Source of the DNA: CALROG01 sp943369755
GTDB taxonomy: Bacteria; Pseudomonadota; Gammaproteobacteria; Burkholderiales; Burkholderiaceae_C
NCBI GenBank assembly: GCA_943369755.1
Contig: CALROG020000015.1
Span: 1 to 64,000 of the forward strand
Length of the DNA: 64,000 nt
Reading direction: 5' to 3'
The translations under genes and the position numbers were made by a program. Below, one piece after another: positions 16,538 through 24,486 of the stretch. The stretch's first letter is position 1. Every line of letters begins with the position of its first letter. The notes beneath the pieces were generated by a model. The model had not been told where the DNA came from and did no database searches. It saw nothing but the letters and a program-made list of their open reading frames with translations.

Positions 16538-16963
16538 ATGACCCCGCAACAAATCGATCTCGTGCAGCAAACCTTTGCCGATGTCAAACCAATTGCCGCC
16601 ACGGCCGCCGAGCTGTTTTACAACCGCCTGTTCACGCTTGACCCGGCTCTGCGGCCAATGTTCAAGGGCAACATGGGTCAGCAAGGCCAGATGCTGATGA
16701 GCATGATCGGCAGCGCCGTGGGCGGCTTGCGCAACCTGGAAAAGCTCGCCCCGGTGGTGCGCCAGCTTGGCGCGCGCCATGTGCGCTACGGCGTGCGCAC
16801 CGAGCACTACGCCACGGTGGGCAGCGCGTTGCTGTGGACGCTGGAGCAGGGCCTGGGCCCCAAGTTCAGCCCCGAAGTGCGCGAGGCCTGGACCGCAGCC
16901 TACAGCCTGCTGTCCGACGTGATGCAGCTTGGCGCGCTGGAAGAAACCGTTGTCGCCGCCTGA
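16538..16963 (+). CDS. Single-domain globin (flavohaemoglobin-like)
   Basis: 141-residue haem globin of the type fused to a reductase in flavohaemoglobins, here without the reductase. Key residues: Tyr28 (B10 position, LFYNRLF), Gln near 49-50 (E7 region) and proximal His81 in GARHVRYGV. AGGAG lies eight bases before the ATG; an upstream in-frame start would overlap the hydrolase gene. TyrB10 with GlnE7 usually goes with oxygen chemistry or NO detoxification. It follows the lipoprotein hydrolase by 37 bases and may share its promoter. Confidence 0.88.
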   Translation: MTPQQIDLVQQTFADVKPIAATAAELFYNRLFTLDPALRPMFKGNMGQQGQMLMSMIGSAVGGLRNLEKLAPVVRQLGARHVRYGVRTEHYATVGSALLWTLEQGLGPKFSPEVREAWTAAYSLLSDVMQLGALEETVVAA

Positions 16964-16993
16964 CCCTGCGCCCGTGCCTGCAACAATGGGCGG

Positions 16994-17794
16994 GTGAAAC
17001 TCCAGCTCTTGTCAGACCTGCACCTTGAAGTCCAGCCGGACTTCCTTCCCCGCCCCGCCCGCGACGCCGACCTGCTGGTGCTGGCCGGCGACATCGGCTC
17101 CTACCAGTACGGCTCCCGCCTGCCGGGCGCCGACTTCGGGTTGGAGCGTTTCTCGCCCTTGCGCGGCTGGCCGGTGCCGGTGCTCTATGTGCCGGGCAAC
17201 CACGAGTACGACGCGGTGGAATTCGACGCTACGCATGCACGGCTGCGCGACACCTGCGAACGGCTGGGCATCACCTGGCTGGAACGTGAATCGGTGGTCA
17301 TGGGCGATGTACGGTTTGTTGGCACCACGCTGTGGAGCGACTTCGACGCCATGGCGCTGCAGGCGCGTCCGGCCCAGCAGCTCAAGGCCCGTGAAAAGGC
17401 CTTCCGCGCTGCCAACTGGTACCTGCGCACGACTGGAACCACTCGCCACGGCGCGCCCTGGCTGGCCGACGCAGTGCGCGAACAGGCCCTGGTGTGCCAG
17501 CACTGGCTGCGCGAGGCGCTGGCCGTGCCGTTTGCGGGCACCACGGTGGCGGTGACGCATTTCGCCCCCAGCCTGCACAGCGCCGACCCGCGCTACGGCA
17601 ACGTGCCGGGCACCGCAGGCTTTTGCAACGCGCTGGATGACCTGTTGCCCTTTGCCAAGGTCTGGCTGCATGGTCACCTGCACTGCCCCAGCAACTATGT
17701 GCACCGCGGCTGCCGGGTGGTGGCCAACCCGCTGGGCTACGCCGAAAAGGGCGAGCAGCAGGGGTTCAGGGAACGCTTCTGCCTCGAGCTTTAG
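16994..17794 (+). CDS. Calcineurin-like metallophosphoesterase
   Basis: 266 residues from a GTG start 30 bases after the globin stop. All metal-binding motifs are present: SDLHLE (Asp8, His10), GDIG (Asp33), GNHEY (Asn69, His70, Glu71), VTHFAP (His189) and GHLH (His228, His230). No signal peptide, so cytosolic. The family includes phosphodiesterases acting on nucleotides or phosphoproteins; the substrate cannot be told. Its last bases overlap the stop of the convergent TetR gene by four bases. Confidence 0.87.
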   Translation: MKLQLLSDLHLEVQPDFLPRPARDADLLVLAGDIGSYQYGSRLPGADFGLERFSPLRGWPVPVLYVPGNHEYDAVEFDATHARLRDTCERLGITWLERESVVMGDVRFVGTTLWSDFDAMALQARPAQQLKAREKAFRAANWYLRTTGTTRHGAPWLADAVREQALVCQHWLREALAVPFAGTTVAVTHFAPSLHSADPRYGNVPGTAGFCNALDDLLPFAKVWLHGHLHCPSNYVHRGCRVVANPLGYAEKGEQQGFRERFCLEL

Positions 17795-18411
17795 CGCCGG
17801 TTGAGCCCGTCAAAGCAGGTGCTCATGACCAGCTCGACAATCTGCGCGTCGGTGTGCTGGCCGCCCATTTTCAGAAACTCCAGCACCGGGTCGCAGGCCC
17901 GGGCAAACAGCGTGTAAAGCACCGCAATCGGGGGCAAAGCCGCGTTGAGCGTGCCCGCTTGCTGGGCCGCCTCGATCCAGCCACCGAGCCGGTCGCTGAT
18001 TTCCATCAAGCCGTCCATGTAGTCGCGGTTGCTCATCAGCACGGCGCGCAGCGACGAGTTCTGGCTCGGCAACGAGGGCATTTCACCGGCCAGTTGCACC
18101 TGCATGGTCCAGCGCGCCACGCTGCGAATTTTTTCCAGCGGGGGCAAATCGGCCGCTACCGTTGCCAAAAAGTCCTGGGCGCGGCGCATCACGCGCACCA
18201 TTGCCGCGGCGGCCAGGTCTTCTTTGCTCGGGAAATGTTTGTAAAGGCTCGCTTTCGCAATACCGACCGCCGCCGCAACCTCGTCTACCGTCATGGCGTC
18301 AAAGCCCTTCTCGGCGAGCAAGCGGTTGACGGTCTGCACGATGGCGTCCTCGCGGGCGCGCAACATTTGCGCCTTGAAGGACACCTTGGCCCCATCAGTT
18401 CTGCTGTTCAT
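17791..18411 (-). CDS. TetR-family transcriptional regulator
   Basis: 206 residues. The N-terminal HTH covers about residues 22-66 (NRLLAEKGFDAMTVDEVAAA, VGIAKASLYKHFPSKEDL), with the classic YKHFPSKEDL end. The C-terminal ligand domain is unassigned. It is convergent with the phosphoesterase and overlaps it by four bases. Neither neighbour is arranged divergently, so its target may be its own promoter or distant genes. Confidence 0.88.
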   Translation of the reverse strand: MNSRTDGAKVSFKAQMLRAREDAIVQTVNRLLAEKGFDAMTVDEVAAAVGIAKASLYKHFPSKEDLAAAAMVRVMRRAQDFLATVAADLPPLEKIRSVARWTMQVQLAGEMPSLPSQNSSLRAVLMSNRDYMDGLMEISDRLGGWIEAAQQAGTLNAALPPIAVLYTLFARACDPVLEFLKMGGQHTDAQIVELVMSTCFDGLNRR

Positions 18412-18518
18412 GTCGCAATTTTAGCCCGTTGCTTTCGAAAAAAAATGGTCGGTTTGTTTTGCAACCGGCCGGTCACAGAACAAACAGCGCGTGTGTCAGC
18501 CGACCGGGTGAAGGCAAA

Positions 18519-20273
18519 TCAAGGCGCGGACTGCGGCTGGGAGGCGGGTTGCGAGGCGGGCTCAGAGTCCGCCACGAAGATGTTCTTGCGGTTGTCGGGC
18601 GAGGCCCCCTTGAGGATGCCGTCCAGCCGCAAAAGCACGGCCTCAACGCTGTCGCCCTGGGCCGGCACCAGCGCCACGGCCACCTTGGGCCGTACCGTCA
18701 GGCCCATGGGCATGCGCGGAAACGGCAAGATCAGCCGGGCCAGCAGCTTGGAGCCCAACGCCCCAGAGCGTTCTGGCGGCACCGGGCCTTCGATCAGCAC
18801 ACCGTAGCGGGCCTCGCCGATGCGAGCCACCGTGTCGACGTCGCGTACCAAAGAAGTCAGCCGGCCGGCCAGGCGCAGCAAAACCTCCAGCACCGCTTTG
18901 CGGCCAAATTCTTCGCGCAGCTTGTGCAGGTTGGTGAAGTCCACAAGCACCACTGCGCTCTGGCAGTTAAAGCGCTCGGAGCGTTCAATCAACCCCCGCA
19001 GGCGGTGGTTGAACACATCGTCATTGACCAGCCCGGTCATCGGGTCGACCTGGTCCAGCTGGGTGATGCGGCGACGGTAGTCGCGCCGCTCCTGGCTGCG
19101 CAGGATCAGCAGCAAAAACACCGTGGGCAGGGTAATGCCCAGGGCCAGCTGCACCGCATGCTGGGACCAGAAGCTCAGCGGCGCGAGTTCAAGCCAGCGC
19201 GCAACCGGAAACGGCAGCGCCATCACCATCGGCGCAAAGGCCAGCAGCAGCCAGCGGGCAAACCGGTCACCGTGGTACCAGGCCCAGACCAGGCCGGCAA
19301 TACCCACCAACGACAAGCCAAGCACCGTGCCCAACAAAAGTTGCAGGCGCAGCGGGCTGGGCAGCAAATACGCCGCCAGCGCCACCCCCACCGAGCCCGC
19401 GGCCAGTGCGCAGAACAGCCAGAACACCGGCGCGGAACGGGCCCGCAGCGACGCGGTAAGCGCAACGAACACCAGCAGCGGCGCAAAGCTCAGTGACGGC
19501 AGCACGTACTCCGCCGCGTCGGCCCAGTAAGGGTGCTGCGGCCACAGGTGCAGCCCGGCCACGCCGACGCCGGTGGCAACCGACACATTGATGGCCAAGG
19601 CATACAGGCTGAACCACAGGTAGGCCTGGTCGCGCATCACCACCGCGCTAATCAAGGCAAAGATGGCCACCATGTTGAGCAAGCCGAAATACACCCCGTG
19701 CAACAGCGAGATGCGCTGCTGCTCGGATGACAACCCGCTTTCACTGACAAACTCGATCGGCGTGCTGAAACTGCTGCTGGCCTCAATGCGCAACACATAG
19801 CGGCCAATGTCAGCGGCCGACACCTGCAGCGGCAAGATTGGGTAGAGGTTGGGCAGCGGCCAATGCGCCACCGGCACCCGGTCGCCCGCGATCTGGAACG
19901 TCCAGCCGCCATCTGCAAGGGTGAAGAGGGTGACCTTGTCGATCGCCGGGTTGGGCAGCTTGAGGTACCAGCGTTCGTGGTCGGGCGCGGGCGGCACCGC
20001 GAACCGGATCCACAGCACCTGCCCGGGCCGCAGCGGGTACAGCTTGCCGTCGGCGGTGGGCTGCAGCGCTGTGCCGGGCAGCTTGAGCACCGCGTCAAGA
20101 GTTGTCTTGCCGCTGGTGTCGATCCAGTAGTCGCCCCAGTCCATCAACTGCACCGGTTGCTTCTGAACGTCAAGGTCCAGAACGCTGCGCGCGCTGACAC
20201 CGCCGCCTGAAAACGCAAGCAGCACACTGGCCAATAAGCCAGCCAACCAGCGGGGCGTCAACCATCGATACAT
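18519..20273 (-). CDS. 7TMR-DISM membrane receptor with a degenerate GGDEF domain
   Basis: 584 residues. A signal peptide (residues 1-28, ending VSARS) precedes an extracytoplasmic 7TMR-DISM type sensor domain (about 30-180), seven membrane helices (about 190-400), and a C-terminal GGDEF-fold domain beginning DQVDPMTGLVNDDVF. The catalytic GGDEF loop reads GEARY (486-490), so it cannot bind metal and GTP in the normal way, and diguanylate cyclase activity is unlikely. The last residues contain a small ASQP repeat. Probably a carbohydrate or small-ligand receptor whose cytoplasmic domain binds GTP or partner proteins instead of making c-di-GMP. Confidence 0.85.
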   Translation of the reverse strand: MYRWLTPRWLAGLLASVLLAFSGGGVSARSVLDLDVQKQPVQLMDWGDYWIDTSGKTTLDAVLKLPGTALQPTADGKLYPLRPGQVLWIRFAVPPAPDHERWYLKLPNPAIDKVTLFTLADGGWTFQIAGDRVPVAHWPLPNLYPILPLQVSAADIGRYVLRIEASSSFSTPIEFVSESGLSSEQQRISLLHGVYFGLLNMVAIFALISAVVMRDQAYLWFSLYALAINVSVATGVGVAGLHLWPQHPYWADAAEYVLPSLSFAPLLVFVALTASLRARSAPVFWLFCALAAGSVGVALAAYLLPSPLRLQLLLGTVLGLSLVGIAGLVWAWYHGDRFARWLLLAFAPMVMALPFPVARWLELAPLSFWSQHAVQLALGITLPTVFLLLILRSQERRDYRRRITQLDQVDPMTGLVNDDVFNHRLRGLIERSERFNCQSAVVLVDFTNLHKLREEFGRKAVLEVLLRLAGRLTSLVRDVDTVARIGEARYGVLIEGPVPPERSGALGSKLLARLILPFPRMPMGLTVRPKVAVALVPAQGDSVEAVLLRLDGILKGASPDNRKNIFVADSEPASQPASQPQSAP

Positions 20274-20300
20274 CTTGTATCGAATGATTGGATACCTCGC

Positions 20301-21215
20301 TCAGGTGTTCGTCAAGGCAGCGCGGGCGGCGCTGGTCAGCGCGGTGCTCAGCGCGTCAAGCAAGTCTGATTCAAGGTTCCAGCAATGCCAGTAGAGCTGG
20401 ATCGGCAGGGCGTGCCCGGGGCAGACGTTGACTAGCTGGCCCTGCTCGAGCAGGCCGCGCACCAGCAGCTCGGGCAGGACGCTTACGCCCCAGCCGGCCA
20501 GCACCGCGCGGACCTGGCCTTCGGAGCTGGGAACGAAGAGCTGGCTCAGCGTCACGCGCTTCAGGCCAAACGCCTTGGCCACGAACTCCGCCTGGCCGTC
20601 GTCCTTGCGGTTGAAGGCAATGAACGGCACCTCGCGGAAGTTGTGCGGCGACAAGCCCTTGGGCAGGCGCGCTTGCGCCAAGTCGGGCCGGGCCACGGCC
20701 ACATAGTCCATGGCCCCCAAAGGCACCACCTTGCAGCCGCGCAGCGCCAGCTTGAGGGTGGTAACGCAGCCCAGCACCTGGCCCTCGCGCAGCCAGCCGT
20801 GGGTGAAGTCCTGGTCGTCTGTGATGATTTCCAGCGGCAGGCCCTGGCGCGCCAGCTCGCCCAGGGCGCTCAGCGCCCAGGTGGCAATGCTGTCGGCATT
20901 GACGGCAATGGAAATCCGTTCTTCTTCCCGTCCACTGCCGGTGGAGCTGGGAGCCAGCTCCTTCAGGTCGCGCTCCAGGTCGGCGCGCAGCAACCGCAAC
21001 TGCTTGGTGTGCTTGAGCAACAACTGCCCGGCCGAGGTCGGCTTGAGCGGGCGGCTGCGCACGATCAGCACGGTGCCCACCTGCGCCTCCAGGGCACGCA
21101 GGCGCTGCGATACGGCCGACTGGGTGATCGACAGGCGTTGCGCCGCCCGTTCAAAACCGCCTTCTTCCACTATCGCGGCAAGGCATTCAAGGGCGTCGGG
21201 GTCAAAGGTGCTCAT
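20301..21215 (-). CDS. argP: ArgP/LysG-type LysR regulator
   Basis: 304 residues, matching ArgP (IciA) of Escherichia coli along its length: FERAAQRLSITQSAVSQRLR in the HTH (about 21-40), ISIAVNADSIATWALSAL at the start of the effector domain, and LPIQLYWHCWNLES near the end. ArgP-type proteins sense lysine or arginine and switch on exporters and amino-acid metabolic genes. Here the divergent neighbour is a D-amino-acid dehydrogenase rather than a LysE-type exporter, which suggests control by a basic amino acid of D-amino-acid oxidation. Confidence 0.85.
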   Translation of the reverse strand: MSTFDPDALECLAAIVEEGGFERAAQRLSITQSAVSQRLRALEAQVGTVLIVRSRPLKPTSAGQLLLKHTKQLRLLRADLERDLKELAPSSTGSGREEERISIAVNADSIATWALSALGELARQGLPLEIITDDQDFTHGWLREGQVLGCVTTLKLALRGCKVVPLGAMDYVAVARPDLAQARLPKGLSPHNFREVPFIAFNRKDDGQAEFVAKAFGLKRVTLSQLFVPSSEGQVRAVLAGWGVSVLPELLVRGLLEQGQLVNVCPGHALPIQLYWHCWNLESDLLDALSTALTSAARAALTNT

Positions 21216-21291
21216 ATAAGGTGCGCTGATGTTTTCGCATAGAGTTTAATTTTTCTTTTAATTAGAGACAAGTTCCACCACACTGCGGGCC
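21216..21291. promoter_or_regulatory. Divergent argP/dadA promoter region
   Basis: 76-base AT-rich gap between the starts of argP and dadA. It contains TTTAATTTTTCTTTTAATTA, in which TTTAATT and TTAATTA elements suit LysR half-sites and a -10 element. No single consensus site can be fixed by eye. Confidence 0.4.
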
Positions 21292-22626
21292 ATGAAAGTT
21301 CTTGTTCTCGGGGCCGGGATTATCGGCACCAGCACCGCCTGGCATCTGCTGGAGCGCGGCCACGACGTGACCGTGGTCGACCGCCAGCCTGAAGCCGCCC
21401 TTGAAACCAGCTTCGGCAACGCGGCCCAAATTTCGGTGAGCTACTGCGAACCCTGGGCCAACCGCGATGCCCCGGCCAAGTTGCTCAAATGGATGTTCCG
21501 CAACGACGCGCCGCTGCTGTTTCGCCCGCAGATCGACTGGCAGCAGTGGCGCTGGGGCCTGCAGTTCCTGAGCCAGTGCAACGACACCGCGTTCGAGCGC
21601 AATGTGCAGCAACTGGTGGCGTTGGGGGCTTACAGCCATGCGGCACTGAAAGACGTGGTCCGCGCCACCGGCATAAGCTACCAGCGGCTGGAGCGCGGCA
21701 TTGCCCACTATTTCACCGACGAAAAGTCTTTCGGGGCCGCCGCGGACGCCGCCCTGCTGATGCAGAAGTACGGAGTGCAGCGCCGTGTCGTCAGCCGCAA
21801 TGAACTGCTGGACATCGAGCCCGCGTTCAAGTCATTCGGCCACCGCATTGTGGGCGGCACCTTCACCGCCAGCGACGAAAGCGGCGACGCCCGGGTGTTC
21901 ACCCAGGAACTGGCGCGCCTGAGCGGTGCGCGCGGGGCGCAATTCCTGTTCAACCACGACATCCAGCGGCTTGAGAAAGCCGGTGGCGCGCTGGAGGCAG
22001 TGCGGGTGCGTGACCGCCAGACCGGCGAGCGCCGCACCCTCAGCGCCGACGCGGTGGTGGTGGCCTGCGGCAGCTATAGCGCGGCGCTGCTGCGCGGCGT
22101 GGGCGTTGACCTGCCGATCTACCCCGGCAAGGGCTACAGCGCAACTTTTCGTCTCAAACAGCCCGAACGCGCACCCTTTGTCAGCACCATCGACGACGAG
22201 GTGAAGTGCGCAATGAGCCGCCTGGGCGACGAGCTGCGGGTGGCCGGCACGATCGAACTTGGCGGCTATGACACCTCGCTGGACACCCCGCTGGCGCAAG
22301 CGCGCTGCCGCATGCTGGCGCAACGTATTGAGATGGTGTTGCCCGGTGTGTGCGACACCCGCAGCGAAGCCGAGGGCGGCAACCCGCGCTTTTGGACCGG
22401 CCTGCGCCCGGCCACCCCCACCAACATCCCCTATATCGGCCAGACCGGGGTGCGCAAACTGTGGGTCAACGCCGGGCACGGCACGTTGGGCTGGACCCAC
22501 GGCGCCGGCTCGGGCAAGGCACTGGCCGAGCTGATCAGCGGCGAACAGCCCGCGATGGCGTTCAGTTTTTACGGTGCCAGCCGCGGCGGCGCCAAGACGG
22601 GGAGTGCGGCTACCATCGCCGCATGA
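21292..22626 (+). CDS. dadA: D-amino-acid dehydrogenase
   Basis: 444-residue FAD flavoprotein of the DadA family that oxidises D-amino acids (notably D-alanine) to 2-oxo acids, passing electrons to the respiratory chain. The N-terminal dinucleotide fold is VLVLGAGIIGTSTAWHLLERG; later family segments are YPGKGYSATF and NPRFWTGLRPATPTN, then NAGHGTLGWTHGAGSGK near the C-terminus. Length is normal. It lies divergent from argP and overlaps the FMN reductase gene by ATGA, so the two are coupled. It probably sits on the cytoplasmic face of the inner membrane. Confidence 0.93.
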   Translation: MKVLVLGAGIIGTSTAWHLLERGHDVTVVDRQPEAALETSFGNAAQISVSYCEPWANRDAPAKLLKWMFRNDAPLLFRPQIDWQQWRWGLQFLSQCNDTAFERNVQQLVALGAYSHAALKDVVRATGISYQRLERGIAHYFTDEKSFGAAADAALLMQKYGVQRRVVSRNELLDIEPAFKSFGHRIVGGTFTASDESGDARVFTQELARLSGARGAQFLFNHDIQRLEKAGGALEAVRVRDRQTGERRTLSADAVVVACGSYSAALLRGVGVDLPIYPGKGYSATFRLKQPERAPFVSTIDDEVKCAMSRLGDELRVAGTIELGGYDTSLDTPLAQARCRMLAQRIEMVLPGVCDTRSEAEGGNPRFWTGLRPATPTNIPYIGQTGVRKLWVNAGHGTLGWTHGAGSGKALAELISGEQPAMAFSFYGASRGGAKTGSAATIAA

Positions 22627-23192
22627 AACAACCCCTAAACCTGCTTTTTCTGGTTGCCTCGGCGCGTGAACCGGGCCACCTGGGCAACACTGAATGGCTG
22701 GCGCAAAAGGCCGCCGAAGCGCTGCCCGCCGCCACACCACAGACCTGGCTGCATCTGGCGCAGATGAATCTGCCGCCCTTTGTGGACCAGCGCCACACGG
22801 CGGGCACCTATCCGATGCCCGAGGGCGACTTGCGCCGCGTGCTGGACGCCATGCGCGCGGCCAGCCACATCGTGCTGGTGGCCCCGGTGTACTGGTACAG
22901 CTTTCCGACTGCGCTCAAAACACTGATGGACCACTGGAGCGCCTGGATCCGCGTGCCGGGCCTGGCGTTCAAGGACGAAATGGCCACCAAGACGTTTCAG
23001 CTCATCACCACCAGCGGCGACCGCGCCAAGGCCCAGCCGATGATCGACTCCACCGCGCTTTGTGCCCAGTTTTTTGGCGCGGCCTGGGGCGGCGTGCTGT
23101 GGGGCAAGGGCGGGCCGCCCGACGCAGTGCAAACCGACGCCACCGCCCTTGCGCAGTCTGCTACATTTTTAATAGTGGCTCACGCAGTCTAG
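22623..23192 (+). CDS. NAD(P)H-dependent FMN reductase / flavodoxin-fold protein
   Basis: 189 residues starting MKQPLNLLFLVASAREPGHL, where ASAREPGHLGNT is the flavin phosphate loop. VYWYSFPTALKTLMDHWSAW is the second flavin-contacting segment. The family transfers electrons from NAD(P)H to FMN or quinones. It is coupled to dadA by a four-base overlap. The last residues (SATFLIVAHAV) and the stop are encoded by copy 3 of the dispersed repeat, so the native C-terminus has probably been changed. Confidence 0.8.
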   Translation: MKQPLNLLFLVASAREPGHLGNTEWLAQKAAEALPAATPQTWLHLAQMNLPPFVDQRHTAGTYPMPEGDLRRVLDAMRAASHIVLVAPVYWYSFPTALKTLMDHWSAWIRVPGLAFKDEMATKTFQLITTSGDRAKAQPMIDSTALCAQFFGAAWGGVLWGKGGPPDAVQTDATALAQSATFLIVAHAV

Positions 23193-23216
23193 ACGAGGGC
23201 TACAGCCGGTTTTGCC
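23160..23216 (+). repeat. Palindromic dispersed repeat, copy 3
   Basis: GCTACATTTTTAATAGTGGC, CTCACGCA, then GAGGGCTACAGCC plus GGTTTTGCC. It supplies the last codons and stop of the FMN reductase gene and ends exactly at the ATG of the Hsp70-like gene. Read in the reductase frame it encodes ATFLIVAHAV. Confidence 0.9.
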
Positions 23217-24467
23217 ATGAACAGAACGCTGGGCATTGACTTTGGCACGTCCAACTCGGCGGCGGCCTGGCGGGTCGGCAACGCCCCGGCGCAAGCCCTG
23301 CGGCTGGAAGGCGACAACTTTGCGCTGCCCACCGCCATCTTTTTCAATGCCGAGGACCGGCGCGCCCACTTTGGCCGCGACGCCATGGCGCAGTACCTGA
23401 GCGGGGCCGACGGGCGGCTGATGCGTTCGCTCAAAAGCCTGCTGGGCAGTGCGCTGCTGCTGGAAAAAACCGAAGTCAATGGCCAGCCCATGAGCTTTCA
23501 GGACATCATCGCGACCTTTCTGAAAGAGGTGGTGGCGCGCGCCCAGGCCCAGACCGGCAGCGCCCCGGACCGGGTGGTGTTGGGCCGCCCGGTGCATTTT
23601 GTTGACGACGACCCCGAACGCGACGCGCTGGCGCAGCAAATGCTGCTGGAGGCGGCGCAGGCGGCGGGGCTGCGCAACGTCAGCTTCGAGCTGGAGCCCA
23701 TTGCCGCAGCCTTTGACTACGAGCAACGCATTGCGCACGAAAGCCTGGTGCTGGTGGCCGACATCGGCGGGGGCACCTCTGACTTCACCGTGGTGCGCCT
23801 GGGCCCGCAGCGCGCCGCCCAACACGCCAACCGCGGCGCCGACATTCTGGCCACCCGGGGTGTGCACCTGGGCGGCACCGACTTTGACCAGAAGCTCAGC
23901 CTGGAGCACGCCATGCCCTTGCTGGGCTTTCGCCACACCGGGCCGCAGCAGCGTGAAGTGCCTAGCGCGGTGTTCTTTGACCTGGCCACCTGGCACTTGA
24001 TCCACTGGCGCTATGTGCCGCGGGCGCTGCGCGAAGCCCAGGCCTTGCGGGTGAACTACACCGACCCAAACCTGCACCAAAGGCTGATGACCGTGCTGGA
24101 CCACCGCCTGGCCCACCACCTGGCCAATGACGTGGAGCAGGCCAAGATTGCCACCAGCCAGACCGGAGGCTGCGCCGCACTGGACCTGCACTACATCGAG
24201 CCAGGCCTGCAAGCGGGTTTTGACGCCCACACCATGGCCCGGCACCTGCACGCCTTGTTGCAGCGCGTGGTGCGCTGTGCGCAGGACTGCGTGCACCAAG
24301 CCGGCCTCAAGCCACAAGACTTGACCGCCATCTACCTGACGGGTGGGTCGTCGGCACTGATGCCGTTTCAGCACGCGCTGCAAGCCGCGTTTGCCCAAAC
24401 AGCGCTGGTGCAGGGCGACCTGTTTGGCGGCGTAGCGGCCGGGCTGGTGTACCGGGCGGCGCGCTGA
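23217..24467 (+). CDS. yegD: Hsp70-family protein, YegD-like
   Basis: 416 residues comprising the actin/Hsp70 ATPase domain without a substrate-binding domain. The phosphate-1 loop GIDFGTSNSAAAW is at about 6-18, the phosphate-2 loop ADIGGGTSDFTVV near the middle, and the adenosine motif LTGGSSALMPF near the C-terminus. This matches YegD, a predicted chaperone-like protein of unknown client. The ATG directly abuts a dispersed repeat copy and has no ribosome-binding site of its own outside it. The cyclase gene follows by about 20 bases on the same strand. Confidence 0.87.
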   Translation: MNRTLGIDFGTSNSAAAWRVGNAPAQALRLEGDNFALPTAIFFNAEDRRAHFGRDAMAQYLSGADGRLMRSLKSLLGSALLLEKTEVNGQPMSFQDIIATFLKEVVARAQAQTGSAPDRVVLGRPVHFVDDDPERDALAQQMLLEAAQAAGLRNVSFELEPIAAAFDYEQRIAHESLVLVADIGGGTSDFTVVRLGPQRAAQHANRGADILATRGVHLGGTDFDQKLSLEHAMPLLGFRHTGPQQREVPSAVFFDLATWHLIHWRYVPRALREAQALRVNYTDPNLHQRLMTVLDHRLAHHLANDVEQAKIATSQTGGCAALDLHYIEPGLQAGFDAHTMARHLHALLQRVVRCAQDCVHQAGLKPQDLTAIYLTGGSSALMPFQHALQAAFAQTALVQGDLFGGVAAGLVYRAAR

Positions 24468-24486
24468 GCCGGGCGATACTGCGGCC

